From Rhipidocladum racemiflorum (lineage: Eukaryota; Streptophyta; Magnoliopsida; Poales; Poaceae), in the NCBI GenBank assembly GCA_036346355.1, contig CM070590.1:42131749-42195748 (forward strand): 64,000 nt of DNA. Direction: 5' to 3'. Every line of letters begins with the position of its first letter. Within the stretch, counting starts at the first letter, position 1. A model generated the notes under the pieces. The model was not told where the DNA came from and did no database searches. It worked only from the letters and a program-made list of their open reading frames with translations. Below are positions 10,095 to 20,919 of the stretch, piece by piece. The translations under genes were made by a program, and so were the position numbers.

Positions 10095-10102
10095 TTTAAA
10101 TA
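10095..10102 (+). promoter_or_regulatory. soloC LTR TATA box
   Basis: TTTAAATA in the sequence tcctttaaatagg, downstream of the G-box repeats. The same motif is at the matching place in Co1 and Co2. Confidence 0.55.
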
Positions 10103-10568
10103 GGAGGGGTTGTCTCCTGTTGAAGGGCATCAAGCTTTGAGCAAGCTTTAGGGTTGTACTCTTTTGTTTGGAGTACTTTAGACAAAAGAAAGGAGAAATA
10201 AAGATCAAGTTCTTCAAATCTTTCGGCGAGCTACAATTCTAGTTAGATCTATTCTCGTCATCTTCTGTCACAACAAGCTTGCGAGGTTCATAACTTTTGA
10301 TCCGTAAGTCTGATCGAGCTGATTCTTTTTGGGTTAGATTCGTATTGAAATCTAGTTTCTTGTGTCCAAATTTTAGATCGTTCGGACGGTTGGATCTCCG
10401 GGAATTCGCATTTTACCCAACCTCTATCATTCTGTTTTTGTCGAGTACGAGGCAATTATTTGGTTTCGTTTTGGGGTGAACTTTTATTAGATCAAAGATT
10501 TGGTTTTAGCTTCCGCACAATCATTCACCCCCCCTCTGATTGCTATATTCGTATACTTCGATCCTACA

Positions 10569-11152
10569 AGTCAGCATAGAAGATGTTCCAGTGGTAAATG
10601 AGTATCTTGATGTTTTTCCTGAAGATCTGTCGGGTATGCCGCTAGACATAGACATAGAATTTGTGATTGAGTTAGTACCCGGAACAACACCGATATCAAA
10701 GAGACCTTACCAGATGTCCACCGAAGAATTGGTAGAAATGAATAAACAGCTTGAGGAGCTGATGGAGAAAGGATTTATCAGACCAAGTTCGTCGCCATGG
10801 GTAGGAACAGTTTTGTTCGTCAAGAAGAAGGATGGGAGTTTCCGAATGTGCATTGACTACCGTGCACTCAATGTAGTCACTGTGAAGAACAAATATCTAC
10901 TACCCAGGATCGATGATCTGTTTGACCAGTTGAGAGAAGCCGGAGTTTTCTCCAAAATTGATCTGAGGTCAGGATATCACCAATTGAAGATCCGATCGGA
11001 AGATATCCCGAAGACCGCATTCTCGTGAAGATACGGACATTACGAGTTAAAGTTATGTCCTTTGGTCTCACAAATGCGTCAGCTTGTTTCATGAATATGA
11101 TGAATAAGGTTTTCATGGAGTACTTGGATAAGTTTGTCGTCGTGTTCATAGA
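10569..11152 (+). pseudogene. Gy1 reverse transcriptase, N-terminal two thirds
   Basis: Gypsy RT with the linker VFPEDLSGMP, then KRPYQMSTEELVEM, GFIRPSSSPW, VLFVKKKDGSFRMCIDYRALN, KNKYLLPRIDDLFDQL, FSKIDLRSGYHQLKI and SFGLTNASACFMNMMN. A TGA at 11026-11028 interrupts the frame. The reading stops at FVVVFID, just before the catalytic aspartates, because Gy3 LTR sequence begins there. Confidence 0.88.
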
Positions 11153-11804
11153 TTTAGCACACCAATTTTTGCTTTTCATGAATTTAAATAAGATTTGGCA
11201 CTTTGGTGAATTTTTGGAATTTTATGGAATTTATTTGGATTTATTTGGAATTTATTTGAATTTATTCCCGTTTGAAATAATTAAAGAATTTAATTTTGCA
11301 AATAAAATTTTGTTGGAAATATTTTATCTGAGTCCAAAATGTTCCAAAATATTTCCTAGAATTTTTCTGGAATTTTTCTGAGTGTTTTGCTATTTTTAAT
11401 GAATTAAATGAATTTCTGGGAATTAATTGGATTATTTAATCGCTGGAAAAACCTAATCGGTTTCACTGTTCATCCGACCGGACCCGAGTTTGAGTCAAGC
11501 TCGAGTCCGACCCGGACCCGACTGCGCAAGCCTTTCCGGTCGAACCAAGTCACTAAGCCCTAACGCGCGTGACCGTTGGATCGAGATCCAACGGACACGA
11601 TCGCGCCACGTCGCCCGAACCCGAGCCCGACCGAGCCAGCCAGGTCTCCCGAGCCAGACCCAAGCCCAAACCCCCGTACCGTTGGATCTTGATCCAACGG
11701 CTCATGTTGAGCCACGTCACCCAATCCGAATCCATTTCGGATTCTGTCGCCGCAGCCGTGTGGGCCTCGATTTCCGCGAGTTTCACGAACGCCGAGGGGC
11801 CTAT
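11153..11804 (+). repeat. Gy3 5' LTR, upstream piece
   Basis: Collinear with 2713-3350 of Gy2 and 32678-33327 of the Gy3 3' LTR. It is AT-rich, then the palindrome block (22-bp palindromes near 11574 and 11679). The first 11 bases match the LTR start at 8 positions. It is cut at the TATA box by soloA. Confidence 0.85.
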
Positions 11805-12088
11805 TGTCGGGACCCGAATCTGCAAATCCGGACCCTCTGTGTATTCTGTACTAGTCCAGGATCACGCTAGTACACACAGTTAAACAGGGATGAAGTACCA
11901 CAATCATACACAGCGGAATTAATAATAAAGTACTTCAAACATTTAATAAACTGGTTACAAGACCTTAAGGTCAACTTACATATAGTCTGCCACGCAGGGC
12001 TTACAATAACAAATGTGAATAATCAGCAGTGGAACAAATAACGTCGGTGACTCCCATCAGTACCACAGGCAACTGACAAGGTTCAACT

Positions 12089-13493
12089 CCTAGATAATCG
12101 CCTCCTCGAGGAACTTCGCCTTCCTCGAAGTTGTAGTCTTCTCCTCAACTGATGATGGTGTTGAAAGCAAGGGTGAGTATACAACATACTCAGCAAGTCG
12201 TGCACAGAGGTGCAATCCTATTACTATATGCATGGCTTCTTCCAAAGGAAGGGCTTAAGTGGTTATTTTGCATCAAATAGCATTTTGCTTTGATTAAATA
12301 ATCTTAATAGATTCAAAAGCGGTAAAACCATATTATACAATAAATTGTCAATATCTTTTCCAAACAGTTTGGCACAAAGCCCTAAATTACTTTAGCAGTT
12401 ATCTCTGGCACTCGGCCACCCATTCCCACATTTTTGTTTTAGAAAATCTAACCCTTGACTGTAATCCCCGAGCGTTGTCCAGTACCGTGGACTCGGCTAT
12501 TCGAATAGTTTTGACACACTCTGCAGAGGTTATGCACTTTACCCACAAGATACAGTCAACTCACCACGTCTGCCGTGAATCGCCATACAAGAGTATGCGA
12601 ATGAGTGATCATAACAAAGCCTTTCAGAAGCCTCTAACTATACAAGTGGACCTCTCCGGTTGTTGCACACTATCCCTTCCCTTAGTACAGGCGAAGTATA
12701 GGTCAACCAACCGTTGGATAGGGTACCTAGCCGTAGCACCGGTACGCTCCCCCGTACAACTACACAAAAGGTGTAGTTGACACCCTGAGGTACCAAATGC
12801 AAGTTATTAGCAACCTACTCAACTAGGTCCGCCCCATTCTGAGACATGTGGTTGCATGATTGACCCAGTTCAAAGGCTTGCAAGGTTAAGTCCTTAGGGT
12901 GACCAGGGCAAGACTACAGAAGAACCAAAACGACTTTTAGGTTGCCAATCATGGCCCACCCTATCATTCTTACCACTTGCCCCGCTCTAAATCTATTTAT
13001 CACTGACTTGATTATTGTGCAATGCATGCCAACAATAACATCAATTACCATGTAGAACCACAAGGGTACCTACACTTCACATCATCACGTGGCAAGATCA
13101 CACTGATTCCAAAATTCATTCCATATATCATTAGTCATTATTATTTTGCCATTTGAAACATATTTCACGTAAGCATAGCTAAGCAACTATTCACGGTCTA
13201 GCCTCCCGTGTTGGCACAATATAACATCCAACTATTTAAACCCAACTTATGGTGACAATAGATACATGGCATACTAATATTAATCATCAAAGGTGGAATT
13301 AACAAATAGGTTGATTAGCTAATTTACCCAAATTAAATTATTCACTTTAATCAGTATAGCATGCATAATTTAAATCAGAATACATTTCAAAAACTAGGAG
13401 CAATATGGTCAAAACACAACTTGCCTTCGTAAAGCAGCGAGTCTTGGTCTGAAGCTTGATCTTCGAAATCCGGGTCCTCACACAGCTCGACGT
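12089..13493 (-). other. Candidate spliced leader in soloA (exon 2, GC-AG intron, exon 3)
   Basis: On the minus strand a pyrimidine-rich tract ends in TAG at 13494. Exon 2 is 13493-13425 (69 nt, a multiple of 3), reading DVELCEDPDFEDQ then DQDSLLYE. The intron is 13424-12149 with donor GAAG|GCAAGT and acceptor CATCATCAG. Exon 3 continues in the same phase (VEEKTTTSRKAKF) to a TAG at the place homologous to the Gy2 stop. Exon 2 resembles the Gy2 exon 2 at the protein level although the surrounding LTR is diverged. Confidence 0.5.
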
Positions 13494-14003
13494 CTATGCG
13501 TAACAGATAAAGAACCCAAATAAACACGCAAATCAACATGCAACACACATCCGGAAACTACTACAAAGCAAACTAGCGCGTAATCTCATGAAAATTTTCA
13601 GATAATTAGTCTAGCATTTTCTAAGATTTATAGAATTTATTTCGACATTTTTGGACGTATAGTTTAAAAGATACAAAATTCGCAAGTTTGGACCTTCCGT
13701 GAATATTTTAACAGTATAAACTTATTTACAAAATTTCATAAAAATTACTGTAGAAATGTATTAATTTATACTAATTAACAAAATTTGTTGAAAGTGATTC
13801 GGACTTAGCACGAATTTCTAGCAAAAAAGACAAAATTCTCAATTTTAGGAAAAGTTCATGTATAACTAACGTTCTAGTTTTCTTTCCCTGAGCATGGCAC
13901 TATGCAGTACGTTGGTTGTTCTTCACGCATAGTGTGTAGTACTGGTTCGGCTGGAGAGGTCTTCATGCACGCATAAAAGAACTTGGTTCACTAAAGAAAA
14001 ATA

Positions 14004-14520
14004 TCTATATATACATACATACACGTATACCTCCTACTGTATGCAAGACTATGTACAATATACATATATGTATGCACGCGCAGCCTAATATATGTATATA
14101 TGCATATACATGCAACGTCCTAAAATATATCTACCTACAAACTAACAACATGTCTATATATACAAGAGTTCGGTCCAACTTATATATACGTATACGTATA
14201 CATGCTCAAATATATATAACAAGATCAACCGATAGATAGAGATAGTGCGCACACGAAAAGAAAAACAGGTATACCAACCGGCGCAGGGGATGCGAGATCG
14301 GAGAGTGCGTCGACGCGAGGCAACCGGCAACGGCGACGGCGAAGGCGACTACGGCGGCGGCAACGGCGGTAGTACACGACGGCGACAACGACGGCGGCAA
14401 CGGGACGAAGACGACGACGTAGACGACGGCAACGAGATGGCAGCGATGGTGATTTCAACGGCAGCGACGACGACGACGGTGGCGGTGAAAACGACGACGG
14501 CAATGGCGGTGTGAGGCGAC
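14004..14520. repeat. Low-complexity tracts in soloA
   Basis: 14004-14240 is TA/CA-rich microsatellite-like (tatatacatacatac). 14290-14520 is an irregular trinucleotide tract of CGA, CGG and CAA type, which creates long spurious ORFs on both strands. It is a GC-rich segment of the LTR and I do not read it as a gene. Confidence 0.75.
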
Positions 14521-15618
14521 GGAAGAAGGTGCGCGGTCACCTGGCCAAGGAGGTAAGAAGGCGTGGATGTAAAGGAGGATAAGCAGGAAGATAGTCTTTT
14601 TGGTGTAATCGTACAAGAAGGAGGAGGAAAGATAGAGCTTGGCTTCATGCGCTCAGGGAGAGAAAAATGGAAACGGCTGCAGTAATGAATTCTGTTACTA
14701 CATGGAGGAGGCAATCAGTTTCCATCTGCATTCATGCGCACAGCCAAGGAAAGGACGCATAGCCAAGGAAAGTTCCATATGCGTTCATGCATTACATGAT
14801 GGAAAGAAAATTGGAAAGAACAAATCAAAGGAGTCACGTTACAAATCCCTTCCTTGCAAATAAACAGGGAACGGCTGAGGCTGTAAGATGGAATGGCTGG
14901 CAACAATGGCTTGCTTTACTAGTTCACACAAGGAACGAATGGAGCCATGGTCGTGAGTCATGCAAGAAAATAAATGGGGAAAAATGGCTGGAGTATATGC
15001 ATGCACGTGGAGGCGTGAATACATAGATAAAACGACGGAGCATGTTCAATGGAAATGCATGGAGTAATTTGGTGTGGCTAGAAACTGATGGAGTGAAGGC
15101 AGAAGAAACGGCTAGAACTTCCATGCTAGATAATTGGAGACGCTTAAGCCTAGTATACACGTGTACATATATACCTGCACACATGCCCTCAATACGTGCT
15201 GCGGAAAAAAAACAGGAAGGTTCTAAAAATCGAAAAATTCCTTTAAAATACTAGGAACTATTTGAAACTTAACAAAGTTGGTTTCGCGATTTTTCAACGT
15301 GTAGATTTTTCGCAAAAATTCTTTTAGTGAAACAGATACCTGTACAGATTTTTATAAAATCAACGACAACGACGTACGTTATATAACATATTTTTTTGAG
15401 AATATTTGAAGCGAACACTCTCGTCTACCAATTATCTTAATTATCAACAAAATTTTAAATTTTACGTTTATTCGAAAATGCCTGATCTTTATTTAATATG
15501 ATTAGTTCAATAGACTTCCATCCGAATTAATAGCGAGGATTTTAAATAATTTCTAAAAAAATTCAAATAAACCCAGAAACACACTAATTAAATTAAAAGC
15601 AAATTTTGGGATGTTACA

Positions 15619-18184
15619 CCTATTTAATGCGATGCCGCCGCCATCGTGTTCTCCATTTCCTTGCGCACCCGTAGCCCTAGACAATGTCGCCTGAGCAGCC
15701 GCCGTTTGCCCGCGCGAGCTCGGCGTAGTTGGTCTAGCGCCCCGCCGCAGTTATTCGTCGTTTCCGCCGCCATCCACCGTCCTCTGCCGCCGTTGAGCTC
15801 AGATCTGGAACCGCAAGGACAAGCCACGCCGGAGGGGACCTTTCACTTCGCCGGAATCGCGCCCAAGCGCCGTTGTCGTGGTCGCCGTCCTCGTCTCCAA
15901 TGAGCCAGCTCCGCCGCGCGCCATCGCCGTCGTTCTAGCTCCACCAACCGTCCGATCAAGATCCAAGGGCCCAGATTCGTCCACGTCACCCCCGGTGAGA
16001 TCCCACGTGTTAATCTCCAGATCTATTTCCAACCGTTGGATCTAGATCCAACGGTTCAGATCATGCCACGTAGCCGTAACTGCACCGTGCTTGGTTAGAT
16101 GTCAGCCGTTAGATCAAGATCGAACGGTCCAGATCAGCCGAGTAGTTTCCTATTGCATTAAGCTAGATCCGATCTTGACCGTTGATTTTCAAATCAACGG
16201 CCGAGATCATGCCACGTGCTCGGAAGTTGGACCGCCGCGGTCAACCCAGTCAGCCGTGGTCACTGCTGACGTCAGCCGTGACGTCACGCGGGGCCCGCGT
16301 GTCAGCTACCGAGCCAAACCGCACCATGACGTCACGCTGATGTCACGGTGGGGCCCGCGTGTCAGTCCACTAGGCTGAACCGTGTGCTGACGTCACCAGA
16401 GGGGCCCACATTCAGAGATACGAGCCGTGGACCGGGTCCACGGTTGACCGAGCCAAACCGTGCGCTGGGTCCATGGACCCAAGGCGACGTGGTGGCCTCT
16501 AATTGGTCCACATGTCATGCTGACGCAATAAATTAATTTCCGAAAAAGAAAATGATTTATTAATTCGAATTATTGATTTCAAAAATGGATTCAAACTTCA
16601 AACGCTTATAACTTTTACGTTTCAACTCCGATTTGAGTGATTCAAATTTCTAAATTTTCATAAAAATGATACCTACTCAAATATGAATTTTAATTAATTT
16701 TTGATTATGAATATTTCTCTGTTTATATTTAATTAATGTTTTCTTTAAACTTTAAACGGTTATAACTTTTGCATTTAAACTCCGAATTTGACGATTCTAG
16801 TTTCTAAAAATTCATAAAATTATGCTCTCTCTATTTATGAACTTTATTTGGATATTTGGACAATTTTTGTCTACTGTTTATTTATTTGTTGCTATTTACA
16901 CGCGTTACGAGTAGACGTTGAAGTACCCGAAGGCTTCGAAGGGGAGGTGTTGACCCAGGAGCCATCTCAGGACCAAGATCAAGTACTCTTTGAAGGCAAG
17001 TTATGCTTTGACCATGTTGATCCCATTTTGAAACCTATTTTGATTTAATTTATTGCATGCTAGTTTAACTAGAAAATGCTTTACTTAATTTTGGGAAATT
17101 AGATACATGCCAACTTGTTGTATGACACCTTGGTTAATTAAATATGTGCCATGACCCCTTGTCACCCTAGTTGTGGATTATTAGTTGGATATTATTAAAT
17201 TACCAACATGGGTAGTTAGACCAATGTAGTATGCTTAGCCTTGCCACGTGAAATGCTTTGGACAATCAAAAGCTAATATTGACTTAATGAGATATTGAAC
17301 CTGTTTTGAAAGAAGTATCATGTGTTGTGATTGTCGATGGCACGTGGTGCATGGTAATCAACTGGGGGTTTGATAAATAAATTTCGACCGGGGTATGTGG
17401 CAAGAATGATCGGGTGGGCCAGTTGTGGCACCGGGAACGTTGTTTTGGTTCTTCGGGTAGTCTTGCCCTGGTCACCCTAAGGACTTAACCTTGCAAGCCT
17501 TTGAACTGAGTCAAACGTGCAACCACATGTCTGTCATGGGACAGACCTAGTTGATTAAGTTGCTAATAACGTACTTGTGGGACCTCGGGGTGTCAACTAT
17601 ACCTTTTGTGTAGTTGTACGGGGGAGCGTACCAGGGCTGTGGCCAGGTACCCATCTAACGGTGGATTGGCCTAAACTTCGCCTTCGCTAAGGGAAGGGTT
17701 AGTGTGCAATCAATGTGGAGGACCACTTGTGCTGTTAGATGTTTCCGAAAGACTGTTACGGACACTCGCCTTTGTGGTGTTTGGCTGTATCTTGTGGGTA
17801 AAGTGCATAACCTCTGCAGAGTGTAAAATCTATTCGAATAGCCGTGTCCGCGGCATTGGACATTGCTCGGGAATTATAGTCAAGGGTTAGACTTTCCTGA
17901 AAATAACTTGGACTTGATAGGTTGGGTTTGGTTTAAAAATGATGTTGATGGAAATGTGGATTAGGAATGTGAAAGGTGTTATTCAACTCCTGGAAAAGTT
18001 ATTGATCTTATACTTGTCTCTACTTCTTTCGAATCTACTTATGCTACTTATCAAATGCTGTTTTACTGCAATTATGCCCTGAGCTATTCCTTTGTACTAA
18101 GCCATGCATGTAGTATATTAGTTTGCATTCTGTGCATGACTTGCTGAGTACCAAGTACTCACCCTTGCCACAATACAACACCAG
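15619..18184 (+). repeat. Gy3 5' LTR, downstream piece (3' end deleted)
   Basis: Resumes at the duplicated cctat and continues the LTR through TATTTAA (15621), GC-rich exon 1, the predicted GTGAG donor (15994/15995), exon 2 (16915-16995), the GC donor and the CAG acceptor at 18182-18184. It then jumps to the gag leader. About 340 bp of LTR end, the PBS and orf0 are absent. Confidence 0.85.
15995..18184 (+). other. Candidate introns and exon 2 in the Gy3 5' LTR
   Basis: Predicted intron 1 is 15995-16914 (CCCCG|GTGAG to GAGTAG). Exon 2 is 16915-16995 (81 nt, DVEVPEGFEGEVLTQEPSQD). Intron 2 is 16996-18184 with donor GAAG|GCAAGT and acceptor CACCAG. Exon 3 has been lost in the deletion at 18185, so this copy cannot make the joined frame. 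Confidence 0.5.
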
Positions 18185-18304
18185 TTGAATTTTTATTATA
18201 TAATAAAGTTGGATTTTTGAGTTACACTTTTTCCCGCATAAGTTTCCCTATTAATTGTCTATTCTTATTCCCTCTCATCTCTGAAACCTTGGAGCAATCG
18301 ACAG
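18185..18304 (+). other. Gy3 gag leader after deletion junction
   Basis: Short AT-rich leader (ttattatataataaagttggattttt) matching 7257-7376 of Gy2, joined directly to LTR at about 18184-18192. The junction removes LTR end, PBS and orf0. No gene. Confidence 0.75.
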
Positions 18305-19457
18305 ATGGAGAACACCCACGGAAACCTTAGTGGCAATGGAAGTGGTTCTCGCCCAGCTGGGAACCCCAATGATGGAGCACCTGCACCCCAGCCAGCACCG
18401 CCAGTTGACATGCAGAATTTTGGAGCTTTTCTTGCTGCACCGATCCCAGTTGATGCATGCGATGATGCAGCAGATGCAACAGATCACCGCTCACGCCACT
18501 GCTAATCAGAATAATCAAGTCAATCAGGGACAACGCTAGAATTCAAGACTGTTAGAGTTCATGAGGACTCATCCACCCACTTTCTCCAGGAATGCCAACC
18601 CGTTGGAGGCCGATGATTGGCTAAGGTCTATAGAAAGGAAGCTACACATTGCCCAATGCATGGGAAATGAGAAGGTACTCTACGCTTCTCATCAATTGGA
18701 AGGGACCGCCGCAGAATGGTGGGAGAACTTCTGTGCCACGCGGGAGAACCCTCAGGACATCACCTGTGAGTAGTTTACCGCCGCATTTCGTCAGTATCAT
18801 GTGCCTGAAGGAATTATGTACCTCAAGAAGGAGGAATTCAGAGCACTGAAGCAAGGTAATCAGCTGGTGGCCGAATACCTGAATAAGTTCACACAGCTTG
18901 CACGTTATGCACTTGAAGACGTAGCGATAGATGAAGCCAGATAGTCTCGCTTTATGAAGGGACTTAACTCAGGACTGCAGGTGGGACTGATCACCCACAC
19001 CTTTCCAGATTTCCAGGAACTTGTGAACAAGGCGCTCATTCTTAAAGTTAAGCGCAAGGAACTGGATGAGAACCGGAAGCGAAGGATGCAATAGCAGGGA
19101 TCGCGTTAGGGAGCGCAGCAACGCTTGAGGGTTGCGCCAAATCAGTTTTTCAGATTCCAGCTGTAGAATGCAACAAGGACACCGTCACCAGCACCTAGAC
19201 CCGTCAACCCGAATTATCAGACCCCAGCTCCAGCCAGAAACGCCGCTTCAGGCAGTCAACAGGGGACAGTGAGACGCTGCTACACATGCAACGAGCCAGG
19301 GCACTTCTCCAACAGTTGCCCTAAGAAGACCGCCGGAGTGACCCCAGTCCGCTTCAATCTGCGATCCACACCAGCCAGGACGTATGCACCCGGAGCCAAC
19401 CGCGGAACAGCACAGCCAGGAGCCACGCCCCAGACCATAGTGAGAGGCGAGTCAACC
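18305..19457 (+). pseudogene. gag: Gy3 gag
   Basis: Start ATG at 18305 (MENTHGNLSGNGSGSRPAGN). A frameshift near 18440 leads into the core frame from 18561 (MRTHPPTFSRNANPLEADDWLRS, ASHQLEGTAAEWWENF). Stops follow at 18771-18773, near 18942 and near 19092. The zinc knuckle of CX2CX4HX4C form is intact at about 19278-19319 (CYTCNEPGHFSNSC). It is the best guide to Gag in this family, but the copy is dead. Confidence 0.85.
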
Positions 19458-19899
19458 ATGTCACCGCAGAGGCACTCCAGAATGCCACGGACGTCGTGCT
19501 GGGTAAGTTACTTGTCAACTCAGTACCTGCAACAGTTTTGTTTGACTCTGGAGCTTCGCATTCGTTTTTTTCTCAAGGCTTTGCTGCTAAAAATGATTTG
19601 GAGATTGCAAGACTTAAATGCATGCTTTTAGTTCAAACCCCTGGTTCCGAACTCCGAACTAAAGTAGGATTTTCTAGGGTGAGAATATTAATAGGTGGGG
19701 TAGAATTCCTAGTGAACCTTATTATATTGGAAACCCAGACCTTAGATGTTATCTTGGGAATGGATTGGTTATCCAAGCACAAGGCTGTGCTGGATTGTGG
19801 ATGAAGGATCATCTCAGTTGAAAGCCCGTGTGGAAGGAAAGTGGAATTTCAAGCTACCGCCGTTAGAGATGGACAGTTGATGGTTAACAGCGCTAAGGC
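19458..19899 (+). pseudogene. Gy3 aspartic protease
   Basis: Retropepsin region in the frame 19496-19804, with intact catalytic motif LFDSGASHSF, the flap-side strand and the conserved LDVILGMDWLSKHKAVLDCG near the C terminus. TGA at 19802-19804 replaces an Arg/Lys codon. The frame then continues (SVESPCGRKVEFQATAVRDGQ) towards RT. It would cleave the Gag-Pol polyprotein in an intact element. Confidence 0.85.
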
Positions 19900-20919
19900 A
19901 ATCAGCATAGAAGATGTTTCAGTAGTGAATGAGTATCCAGTTGTTTTTCCTAAAGATCTACCTGGTATGCCACCAGACAGAGACATGGAGTTTGTGATAT
20001 AGCTTGTACCTGATACAGCGCCGATAGCAAAGAGACCTTATCGAATGTCCACCGAAAAACTGGTAGAGATGAAGAAGCAGCTTGAAGAGCTGATGGAGAA
20101 AGGATTCATCAGACCAAGTTTGTCGCCGTGGGGAGCGCCAGTTTTGTTCGTCAAGAAGAAGGACGGGAGTTTCAGGATGTGCATTGACTACCGTGCACTC
20201 AATGAAGTCACCGTGAAGAATAAGTACCCACTACCCAGGATCGATGATCTGTTTGATCAGCTGAGGGGAGCCGGAGTTTTCTCCAAGATTGATCTGAGAT
20301 CGGGATACCACCAGTTGAAGATCCGATCAGAGGATATTCCGAAGACCGCATTCTCATCAAGATACGTATATTACGAGTTTACAGTTATGTCCTTTGGTTT
20401 GACGAATGCGCCGGCCTATTTCATGAATATGATGAACAAGGTGTTCATGGAATATTTGGACAAGTTTGTCGTTGTGTTCATAGATGATATCTTAATCTAC
20501 TCCAAGACAAAGGATGAACATGCAGAGCACTTGAGGCGAGTTTTGGAAAAGCTGAGGGAACAACAACTTTTTGCCAAGTTCAGCAAGTGTGACTTTTGGA
20601 AGGACAAGGTGCGGACATGTGATGACCGCAGAAGGAGTCGCCATTGATCCAAGCAAGGTAGAAGCTGTGTTACACTAGGAGCAGCCAAAGACCATGACCC
20701 AGATTCGTAGTTTCCTTGGTACGGCATGTTACTACCGCCGCTTCATTGAAGGCTTTTAGACAATTGCGAGACCTCTCACGCAATTGTTGAAAAAGGAGAA
20801 GAAGTTTGCATGGATGCCGGAGTGCGAGAAAGGTTTTCAAGAGCTAAAGAAACGATTGACGTCGGCCCCGGTGTTGATTCTACTGGACGTCAATCAAAGC
20901 TTCGATATCTATTGCGATG
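19900..20919 (+). pseudogene. Gy3 RT and start of RNase H, up to the Co1 insertion
   Basis: RT from SIEDVSVVNEYPVVFPKDLPGMPP through KKDGSFRMCIDYRALNEV, FSKIDLRSGYHQL, SFGLTNAPAYFMNMMNKVF and the catalytic FIDDILIYSK near 20480-20510. A stop lies near 20000, a frameshift near 20610, and TAG near 20757. The connection (QIRSFLGTACYYRRFIEGF, ARPLTQLLKKEKKFAWMPEC) leads to the RNase H start at SFDIYCD. The catalytic Asp codon region is exactly where Co1 inserted (duplication cgatg). Confidence 0.88.

Larger units (their letters stand above)
8982..10568 (+). mobile_element. soloC: Ty1/copia solo LTR (1587 bp) in Gy1
   Basis: Starts TGTGAAATC and ends ATCCTACA, exactly like the Co1 LTRs. It is flanked by the perfect duplication agtca (8977-8981 and 10569-10573), and Gy1 pol resumes directly. 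No internal region remains, so it is a solo LTR left by LTR-LTR recombination. It belongs to the Co1 family but has a more varied hairpin array. No gene is seen in it. Confidence 0.95.
1..11152 (+). mobile_element. Gy1: truncated Ty3/gypsy chromovirus, host of Gy2 and soloC
   Basis: Composite gypsy copy made of the tail of a 5' LTR, an initiator-Met type primer-binding site, orf0, gag, protease and the first two thirds of RT. Reading is interrupted by Gy2 (2713-8455) and soloC (8982-10568), each with a perfect 5-bp target duplication, so those inserts are younger. The element stops inside RT at about 11152, where Gy3 LTR sequence starts. RNase H, integrase and the 3' LTR are not found in the window. 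Many stops and frameshifts show a dead copy. The 5' part lies outside the window. Confidence 0.9.
11805..15618 (-). mobile_element. soloA: gypsy solo LTR, reverse strand (3814 bp)
   Basis: On the plus strand it begins TGTCGGGACCCG and ends GATGTTACA, which is the reverse of a TGTAACATCC...CCCGACA LTR. It is flanked by the perfect duplication cctat (11800-11804 and 15619-15623), with Gy3 LTR on both sides. No internal region is present. The family is related to but clearly distinct from the Gy2/Gy3 LTRs; it is closer to Gy5. No gene is seen in it. Confidence 0.93.

Noticed and set aside
14225..14714. Ser/Pro or Gly/Asp/Arg-rich ORFs in soloA
   Set aside because: Trinucleotide-biased CGA/CGG sequence inside a solo LTR; open in several frames on both strands.
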